From: Azophilus sp964348115
Lineage (GTDB): Bacteria > Pseudomonadota > Gammaproteobacteria > Pseudomonadales > Azotimanducaceae
DNA length: 6,613 nucleotides
Direction: 5' to 3'
Assembly: GCA_964348115.1 (NCBI GenBank)
Contig: CAYGBY010000204.1
Span: forward strand, 1 to 6,613
The position numbers and the translations under genes were made by a program. Numbering within the stretch: the stretch's first letter is position 1; each line of letters opens with the position of its first letter. The notes beneath the pieces were generated by a model. That model was not told where the DNA came from and ran no database searches. It was given only the letters and a program-made list of their open reading frames with translations. Positions 1 through 4,205 of this stretch are shown here, in pieces.

Positions 1-161
1 CAACGCAGCCAGCGCGCCCTTTAGGCCCTCCCGAAGGGCGCCCCGCGGCGCACGGGCTGTGGAATCCCCGCCCCTCTGCGGGTTGCCTTCCCTTGGCCGC
101 AACGCCATCTCCGCCCGCAAACAGCGGGGCGCTGGGCGAACGCGACTTGTTCAGAGGTTCC
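1..161. mobile_element. Partial insertion sequence end, IS5-like (left flank)
   Basis: Positions 123-161 form the outer end of an element whose terminus, read inward on the minus strand, begins GGAACCTCTGAACAAGTC. This resembles the remembered E. coli IS5 terminus GGAAGGTGCGAACAAGTC, sharing the first GGAA and GAACAAGTC. It is followed outward by CTAG (162-165), which fits the YTAR target preferred by IS5. The same end occurs in inverted orientation at 6566-6604. Inside the element, frame 1 on the plus strand is open from the window edge to TAG at 22-24, which could be the last codons of a transposase, but seven residues are too few to identify it. Inward of position 123 the sequence no longer matches the right-hand copy, as expected if the two are opposite ends of one IS type. 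No complete transposase is in the window, so the family assignment rests only on the terminus. Confidence 0.55.
14..41. repeat. Hairpin with 8-bp stem inside the left IS end
   Basis: GCGCCCTT at 14-21 pairs perfectly with AAGGGCGC at 34-41 around a 12-base loop that contains the frame-1 TAG at 22-24. There is no T tract after it, so a classical intrinsic terminator is not supported. It may be a subterminal structure of the insertion sequence or a transcription barrier at the end of its transposase gene. Confidence 0.3.
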
Positions 162-165
162 CTAG
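123..165 (+). repeat. Left arm of 43-bp perfect inverted repeat, including CTAG
   Basis: This 43-base stretch is the exact reverse complement of 6562-6604. The identity stops sharply on both sides. The innermost four bases (162-165, CTAG) are palindromic and are read here as the target-site tetranucleotide next to the IS terminus at 161. The two arms enclose all six genes of the window, as in a composite-transposon arrangement or two independent insertions. Confidence 0.9.
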
Positions 166-170
166 CGACT

Positions 171-190
171 AAAACCCACTTGCTTGCGGG
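171..190 (-). terminator. Possible weak intrinsic terminator of the minus-strand operon
   Basis: Read on the minus strand, CCCGC (190-186) can pair with GTGGG (179-175), with one G-U pair and a 6-base loop, followed directly by TTTT (174-171). It lies about 60 bases past the stop of the pterin-synthase gene, a sensible place for an operon terminator. The stem is only five pairs, so the call is weak. The hairpin overlaps a repeat (180-206) that has a second copy at 3007-3033, where the T tract is not conserved. Confidence 0.35.
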
Positions 191-206
191 ACAGCTCACC
201 AGGACC
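180..206 (-). repeat. 27-bp dispersed repeat, copy 1
   Basis: Read on the minus strand this segment matches 3007-3033 on the plus strand at 25 of 27 positions, with an uninterrupted 16-base core GCTGTCCCGCAAGCAA. Both copies lie in non-coding DNA. It sits between the left IS end and the end of the pterin-synthase gene. Confidence 0.75.
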
Positions 207-252
207 TGCCGAGCGCCGCAATCAAGGCGACAGGGAGGCGCGGCGGGGGGCG

Positions 253-738
253 TCACGGCCCCGGCCCTTCCGCCCGCGCCCACTGGCCCGGGCCGGAGGA
301 CACTTTGGCCGCCAAGCGCAAAATGTTCAGCTCCTCCAAAGCCGGACTGCGGCGCAGCTCCCCCACAATCCAGGCCGCCAGCGCCTCCAAGGTGATGTTG
401 GCCACTGGCAAGGTGAGCACATCCCGGGGCAGAAAGGGAATGCGCTCACCGTTGAAATGGCCCACCACATAGCCCCCCTCCCGCCTGATCTCCAGATACG
501 GCGAGCGCTCCGGCAACAGCATCCGTTCATCGAGCCCATCGCAAAGCGCCTGCAGCGCCCGCTTGACAATGTTGTAGTCGAACGCCAGCCCGTCCTCCCC
601 CACTTCGGCATCGAGTTCCAGAGCCACTTGGAAATTGTGCCCGTGCAGGTTCTCCCGCTCCGTGGCGGAAAACAGGGTGAAATGGGCGGCGGCGAAGTGC
701 AGCGCCTCCTTGGTGATCTCAATGGTGGCGACGGGCAT
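253..738 (-). CDS. 6-pyruvoyl-tetrahydropterin synthase / QueD-family protein (possible PTPS-III type)
   Basis: The 161-aa product has the T-fold pterin-synthase layout: an N-terminal AAH (His19) and an HGH (His32, His34) giving the three expected zinc ligands, an FDY segment at 53-55 and a C-terminal PGQWA motif. The family acts on dihydroneopterin triphosphate in queuosine, biopterin or folate synthesis in the cytoplasm. The catalytic Cys expected four residues before the HGH is Arg28 here, while Glu29 lies three residues before it, giving E-x-x-H-G-H. As I recall, that form is described for PTPS-III enzymes, which replace FolB in folate synthesis. The usual Asp-His pair is Asp70-Glu71, and the pterin-anchoring Glu before the PGQ motif appears to be Ser. 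A true QueD activity is therefore doubtful. It is the last gene of the minus-strand operon, 37 bases after the HAD gene, with no strong ribosome binding site. Confidence 0.85.
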   Translation of the reverse strand: MPVATIEITKEALHFAAAHFTLFSATERENLHGHNFQVALELDAEVGEDGLAFDYNIVKRALQALCDGLDERMLLPERSPYLEIRREGGYVVGHFNGERIPFLPRDVLTLPVANITLEALAAWIVGELRRSPALEELNILRLAAKVSSGPGQWARAEGPGP

Positions 739-775
739 CGGCTAGCACTTCGCGCCGGGGTGGCGAAACGGCACG

Positions 776-1495
776 CTAACACACCGCCGCGGCAAAGTCC
801 GCCATGCTGGCGAACGTCCAAGTGGGACAGGCCTTCGCCGGCTTGGCGGCGCCCTTGGAGGGGCGGTTGATCCACACGGTGTCCAAGCCCGCCGCCGTGG
901 CCGGCACGATGTCATGGAACCGGCTTTGCGCCACATGCAGCACCGGGTGGCGCACTTGGCTTAGGGCGCGTTCAAACATCCTCGGGTCCGGCTTGTAGGC
1001 GCCAACGTCCTGGGCTGTGATCACATGGGCGAAAGGCGCCCGCAGCCGCTTGGCCGACAGGGCGAACAGCGCGTTGTCGATATTGGAGAGGACGGCCAAT
1101 TCAAAGTGGTCGGCCAACTTCCGCAGCGCAGCCACGGTGTCCGCAAAGGCCGGCCAGTCCGCGATGCTGTCCGCAAAGCCGGCCAGCTCACGCGGCTTCG
1201 GCTGAAAGGCCAGACGCTCCCCCATGCGGCCAAGCACTTGCGCCAGCACATCCCCATAGGCGCCGCCTGCGGCTTGGACTTGCGGCTCCAGCTCGGCGAA
1301 CGTCTCCAGCACGAACTCATCGATCACATGCACATCATAGCGGGCCAGCAAAGGCTGCAGGTAGCCAAGAATGCCCGCTTCCCAATCGATGAGGGTGCCA
1401 TAGCAATCGAAAGTGAGGGTGGCGTAGTCAGCCGCTGCGATGCCGCCCGGGTCTTTGCTGGCCGACGGCGTTGGCGGCAAGTCATTCCTTGTCAT
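776..1495 (-). CDS. HAD-superfamily hydrolase, haloacid dehalogenase type II-like
   Basis: The 239-aa protein has the HAD core motifs in order: FDCYGTL with nucleophile Asp30 (motif I), LSN with Ser137-Asn138 (motif II), YKPD with Lys168 (motif III), and HVAQSRFHD ending in Asp195 (motif IV), with a helical cap between I and II. Family members hydrolyse 2-haloacids or phosphate esters in the cytoplasm. The Arg that takes the halide in characterised L-2-haloacid dehalogenases (Arg41 in L-DEX) has no clear counterpart around residues 58-72, so dehalogenation is uncertain and a small-molecule phosphatase is equally possible. The first 23 residues are a Pro/Ser/Ala-rich extension before the fold. 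Its ATG overlaps the end of the CULT gene by 14 bases, pointing to translational coupling; no better in-frame ATG was seen. Confidence 0.88.
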   Translation of the reverse strand: MTRNDLPPTPSASKDPGGIAAADYATLTFDCYGTLIDWEAGILGYLQPLLARYDVHVIDEFVLETFAELEPQVQAAGGAYGDVLAQVLGRMGERLAFQPKPRELAGFADSIADWPAFADTVAALRKLADHFELAVLSNIDNALFALSAKRLRAPFAHVITAQDVGAYKPDPRMFERALSQVRHPVLHVAQSRFHDIVPATAAGLDTVWINRPSKGAAKPAKACPTWTFASMADFAAAVC

Positions 1496-1877
1496 GTTGA
1501 ATGCGGTCCAGAATCAGTCCGTAGAAAAATTCGCCGCCCTGCCTGTCGAAGTACCAGCCCAAATGCCGGCCGCATTCGGCGCAATTGGCCAAGCGCCATC
1601 GGAAGCCTAGAAACCAACTGTCCGCCGCCTGGGGCGAGCCGGAGATGGCGCAGCCCAAGGCCTCTTGAAAGCAGCCGATGTGGAACTCCAGCCCATAGGG
1701 ATTGACGCAGTGGTGCTCATGCCGGCCGTTGACCTCCATGCGGTCGCTCAAGCGGGTGATGACGTGGGAGCAGGCGGCGCAATGAATGTAGTCCTTGCGC
1801 TCCTCCTTGTCCTCCCGCAAAAATTGGCCCAGTTTCGGGTCCAGACCCTGGCGTTCCTTGTCCAGGACATCCGCCAT
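1482..1877 (-). CDS. Stand-alone CULT-domain protein (bacterial cereblon-like, thalidomide-binding fold)
   Basis: The 131-aa protein is almost entirely one CULT domain (about residues 30-126). Visible landmarks are the zinc pairs C33-AA-C36 and C99-AE-C102, then the aromatic cage Trp88, Trp94 and Trp108 with Phe110. Spacing (W to W +6, W to CxxC +5, W to W +14, W to F +2) equals that of human cereblon W380/W386/C391/C394/W400/F402. The stretches EVNG, NPYG, GC(F), HLGW and GLILDR resemble the remembered Magnetospirillum protein MsCI4, a CULT-only model. Human cereblon reads cyclic-imide degrons; the bacterial ligand is unknown. There is no Lon domain, helical DDB1-binding region, signal peptide or membrane segment, so a cytosolic binding protein is likely. 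The start is supported by GGAGG nine bases upstream, inside the end of the thioesterase gene; the gap to that gene is 3 bases. The ~29 residues before the domain are charged and probably helical. Confidence 0.9.
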   Translation of the reverse strand: MADVLDKERQGLDPKLGQFLREDKEERKDYIHCAACSHVITRLSDRMEVNGRHEHHCVNPYGLEFHIGCFQEALGCAISGSPQAADSWFLGFRWRLANCAECGRHLGWYFDRQGGEFFYGLILDRIQHDKE

Positions 1878-1880
1878 GCT

Positions 1881-2810
1881 TCACGCCCTCCAACGCATCA
1901 GGCCTTCCTGCGCGCAGGAGGCCACCAAGGCGCCGCTTTGCGTGAAGAACCGCCCTTGGGCCAGGCCGCGCCCCGCTCCCGTGACCACTGGGATCTGCTC
2001 AAACAGCAGCCACTCATCCGCCGGCGCGGGACGGTGAAACCACATGGCGTGATCCAGGCTGGTGCCCAAAAAGTCCGCATCCTGCCAGCGCAGGCCATGG
2101 GGCAGCATGATGTGGTCCACCAAGGTGGCGTCGGAAAGATAGGCCAACCCGGCTTGGTGCAGCGCCGCGGGCTCAGCCCAGGGCGCCGCGGGCGGCCGGA
2201 CTTGGGCGGACGCCGTCCTCCCGCTAAACGAGCGCGCTGCCGCGGATTGCGCCTCCTGCGCCTCAGGCTGGACGTCCCGCACCCGCATCCACATGAGTTG
2301 CGGCGCCGTCACCGGCTCGCCACGCGCACCGGGCGGGTTAACGTAGAGCACGTCCATCGGCCGGGCCAGCCCATGCCAGGTGGTCTCACCGGTCTGCGCC
2401 AAAGTGAAGTCATCATAGGTGGTGCGCACTTCCTCCGGCGGCGGCGCCTCGGGCATTGGCGCCGCGCAGTAGTCGGGGGACGCCGCCGACGCCTGAAAGG
2501 AGGCGACCATGCGGAAGCGCTCCTTGCCATGCTGCAGGGCCCGCGCCTGGCGGGAGGAAAACGCCCGCCCGTCCCGTACCCGCTCGATCAGGATATCCAC
2601 CGGCGCATCCACATCGCCGGGCCGCAGAAAGTAGGCGTGCAGGGAGTGCACCGCGCGTCGCTCCGCCAAGGTGGCGAAGGCGGCCATCAAGCACTGCGCC
2701 AACAACTGCCCGCCAAACAGCGTCTCCCCCTTGTCTGGCGCCGGCGGCCCCACAAAGGCGTCCTCTCCTTGCCGCTGCAAGGCCATCAATGCTGCGAAGC
2801 CAATGCTCAT
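1881..2810 (-). CDS. tesB: Acyl-CoA thioesterase II (TesB family)
   Basis: The 309-aa double-hotdog protein hydrolyses acyl-CoA to free acid and CoA. It follows E. coli TesB along its length: FGGQ near residue 32, HSLHAYFLRPGD, a RDGRAFSSR segment, SLDHAMWFHRP and the C-terminal QEGLMR. The catalytic set is matched by Asp227 (YLSD), Ser251 (Thr228 in E. coli; Ser is common elsewhere, for example human ACOT8) and Gln301. Residues about 180-212 form an Ala/Gln/Pro-rich insertion between the two hotdog halves, which accounts for its 23 extra residues over the 286-aa E. coli enzyme. The ATG at 2810 was chosen because MSIGFAALMALQ aligns with the TesB N-terminus; a longer reading from a TTG at 2900 adds residues unlike the family. 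The Shine-Dalgarno match is weak. It is the first gene of the operon, 3 bases before the CULT gene. Confidence 0.92.
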   Translation of the reverse strand: MSIGFAALMALQRQGEDAFVGPPAPDKGETLFGGQLLAQCLMAAFATLAERRAVHSLHAYFLRPGDVDAPVDILIERVRDGRAFSSRQARALQHGKERFRMVASFQASAASPDYCAAPMPEAPPPEEVRTTYDDFTLAQTGETTWHGLARPMDVLYVNPPGARGEPVTAPQLMWMRVRDVQPEAQEAQSAAARSFSGRTASAQVRPPAAPWAEPAALHQAGLAYLSDATLVDHIMLPHGLRWQDADFLGTSLDHAMWFHRPAPADEWLLFEQIPVVTGAGRGLAQGRFFTQSGALVASCAQEGLMRWRA

Positions 2811-2866
2811 AGGGCCAAGTTTGACCTTTTGCGGGAGCACTCTCAAGGTTGTGGGGGACCGCCCAA

Positions 2867-2879
2867 GACCATCCCAAAG
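2867..2879 (+). repeat. 13-bp inverted repeat, arm 1
   Basis: GACCATCCCAAAG here is the exact reverse complement of 2998-3010. The arms are 118 bases apart within the divergent promoter region, about 57 bases upstream of the tesB start. A pair of operators for one regulator is possible but unproven. Confidence 0.6.
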
Positions 2880-2940
2880 TCGTCCACCAGCCCTCGGCAA
2901 AGCCCAATATAGATGGTTTATGGACGTTTTTCGGAAGATC

Positions 2941-2956
2941 CCGCAATATTCTGCGG
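2941..2956. promoter_or_regulatory. 16-bp palindrome, possible operator
   Basis: CCGCAATATTCTGCGG has two perfect 5-base arms around an AT-rich 6-base centre. It lies between the tesB operon and the LLM gene, 131 bases from the tesB start and 180 from the LLM start. This shape suits a dimeric repressor site, but no regulator gene is in the window. Confidence 0.3.
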
Positions 2957-2997
2957 CATTTAGTGACTCTTCAGAAATTTTCTTTCAAGTGCCAACC

Positions 2998-3010
2998 CTT
3001 TGGGATGGTC
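2998..3010 (+). repeat. 13-bp inverted repeat, arm 2
   Basis: CTTTGGGATGGTC is the reverse complement of 2867-2879. It overlaps both the imperfect palindrome at 2992-3008 and the start of the 27-bp repeat copy at 3007-3033, so several sequence signals converge on this spot. Confidence 0.6.
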
Positions 3011-3033
3011 CTAGTGTGCTGTCCCGCAAGCAA
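3007..3033 (+). repeat. 27-bp dispersed repeat, copy 2
   Basis: It matches 180-206 (read on the minus strand) at 25 of 27 bases; the two differences are at 3013 and 3017. It contains CTAG at 3011-3014. It lies about 100 bases upstream of the LLM start. Confidence 0.75.
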
Positions 3034-3135
3034 AGAACTTCAAATTGGGCAACTGTGCGCATTCGGGCGCGGCGGAATGCTGCGGCGATGGTGGGTTACA
3101 CTTCCCATTCCCAAACCAAACACAGGACGCAAAGC

Positions 3136-4140
3136 ATGAAACTAGGTTTAGGCGTAGGCCCTTTGGGGCCGCCCGGCGGCGCAAACATCCTGGCGCTGGC
3201 CAAAGAGGCGGAAGCCCTAGGCTATGACACCATCTGGTGCCCGGAAATTTACGGGGCGGACTGCTTCACCCCCTTGGCTTGGATTGGCGCCAACACGCAG
3301 CGCATCAACCTAGGCACCTCCATCATGCAAATTTCCGCCCGCACCCCAGCCAGCGCCGCCATGCATGCGGTGACCTTGGACTACCTCTCCCAGGGCCGGC
3401 TGATTCTCGGCATCGGCGTCTCCGGCCCGCAGGTGGTGGAAGGCTGGTACGGCCAGCCCTACCGCAAGCCCCTGGCCCGCACCCGGGAGTGGATTCAAAT
3501 CTTCCGCAAGATCGTGGCCCGCAACGCGCCGGTGGCCTTCGCCGGGGAGCACTACCAACTGCCGCTGCCCGGCGGCACGGGCTTGGGCAAGCCGCTGAAG
3601 CTCATCCTGCACCCAATGCGCGACCACATTCCCCTGTACCTAGGGGCGGAGGGGCCAAAGAACGTGCGCCTAGGCGTGGAGCACTGCGACGGCTGGATTC
3701 CCATGTTCCTTTCCCCCTACCGCATGATGGACGTGTACCAGGACGCCATGGCCCGCCGCGCCCCCGGCTTCGAGATCGCCGCCGTGGTACCGGTGCACTT
3801 AGACGATGATCTGGATCGGGCCATGATGGCCGTGAAGCAAAACATCGGCTTCTACGTCGGCGGCATGGGGGCCAAGGACTTCAATGTCCACAAGGACCAC
3901 GTCAGCCGCCTGGGCTTCGCCGAGGAGGCCGAACGCATCCAGGATTTGTTTCTGGCCGGCAAGCGCGACCAAGCCATCGCCGCCGTGCCGCAAACCCTAT
4001 GCGACGAGGTGGCCCTTATCGGCCCCAAGGCCCGCATCCGTGAACGCCTGCAGGGCTGGAGGGACAGCCCCGTGACCATGCTGACGGTGGGTGCCAGCGA
4101 CGCCGAAACGCTGCGGTTCATGGCGGAGGAACTGTTGTAG
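3136..4140 (+). CDS. LLM-class F420-dependent oxidoreductase (Rv3520c-like)
   Basis: The 334-aa protein has the bacterial-luciferase-like TIM-barrel signature: MKLGLGVG at the N-terminus, a GYDTIWCPE strand, LGTSIMQISARTP (59-71), LDYLSQGRLILGIGVSGPQVVEG (81-103), YLGAEGPKN, and a CDGW segment. These blocks closely resemble the remembered mycobacterial Rv3520c family, whose members are predicted to use the deazaflavin F420 for hydride transfer; substrate unknown. FMN use cannot be excluded from sequence alone, and no F420 biosynthesis gene is in the window. The protein is cytosolic, with no signal peptide. The ATG at 3136 was chosen because the family begins with M-K-L-G-L and an AGGA lies eight bases upstream; the frame stays open further upstream but that part has no family similarity. 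It is transcribed divergently from the tesB operon and may be co-transcribed with the peptidase 65 bases downstream. Confidence 0.9.
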   Translation: MKLGLGVGPLGPPGGANILALAKEAEALGYDTIWCPEIYGADCFTPLAWIGANTQRINLGTSIMQISARTPASAAMHAVTLDYLSQGRLILGIGVSGPQVVEGWYGQPYRKPLARTREWIQIFRKIVARNAPVAFAGEHYQLPLPGGTGLGKPLKLILHPMRDHIPLYLGAEGPKNVRLGVEHCDGWIPMFLSPYRMMDVYQDAMARRAPGFEIAAVVPVHLDDDLDRAMMAVKQNIGFYVGGMGAKDFNVHKDHVSRLGFAEEAERIQDLFLAGKRDQAIAAVPQTLCDEVALIGPKARIRERLQGWRDSPVTMLTVGASDAETLRFMAEELL

Positions 4141-4205
4141 ACATGAGCAAGCGGGGGCGTATGGAGAGATATTCCGCGACGATGCGGGTTATTTAGAGAA
4201 ATCAA

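Larger units (their letters stand above)
2811..3135. promoter_or_regulatory. Divergent intergenic region between tesB and the LLM oxidoreductase
   Basis: This 325-base stretch must hold promoters for both transcripts and is visibly richer in A and T (especially 2901-3060) than the genes around it. On the minus strand TATATT (2911-2906) is a fair -10 candidate for the tesB operon, but no convincing -35 lies 16-18 bases upstream. Palindromes include CCGCA-N6-TGCGG (2941-2956) and CCAACCCTTTGGGATGG (2992-3008). No gene is supported: the plus-strand frame that stays open through here is a chance extension of the LLM gene. Confidence 0.6.

Noticed and set aside
1..24. C-terminal fragment of a transposase (seven codons, stop at 22-24)
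   Set aside because: Position relative to the IS end is plausible, but too few residues are visible to name it, so it is only mentioned under the element.
66..82. CCCGC/GCGGG hairpin (67-71 with 78-82)
   Set aside because: A five-pair stem in very GC-rich sequence with no T tract; expected by chance.
2811..2900. 30-residue N-terminal extension of TesB from a TTG codon
   Set aside because: E. coli TesB aligns from the ATG at 2810, and the extension has no similarity and no ribosome site.
1665..2912. Plus-strand open frame (415 codons) across the CULT and tesB genes
   Set aside because: Arg/Gly/Pro-rich composition without a domain, antisense to two well-supported genes; a compositional shadow.
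2671..3135. Upstream in-frame extension of the LLM oxidoreductase gene
   Set aside because: The extension overlaps tesB antisense, has no family similarity, and the family N-terminus with an AGGA ribosome site is at 3136.
4143..4196. 17-codon ORF starting just after the LLM stop codon
   Set aside because: It has a GGAGGA some distance upstream but is very short, with no recognisable signal; coding cannot be supported from one sequence.
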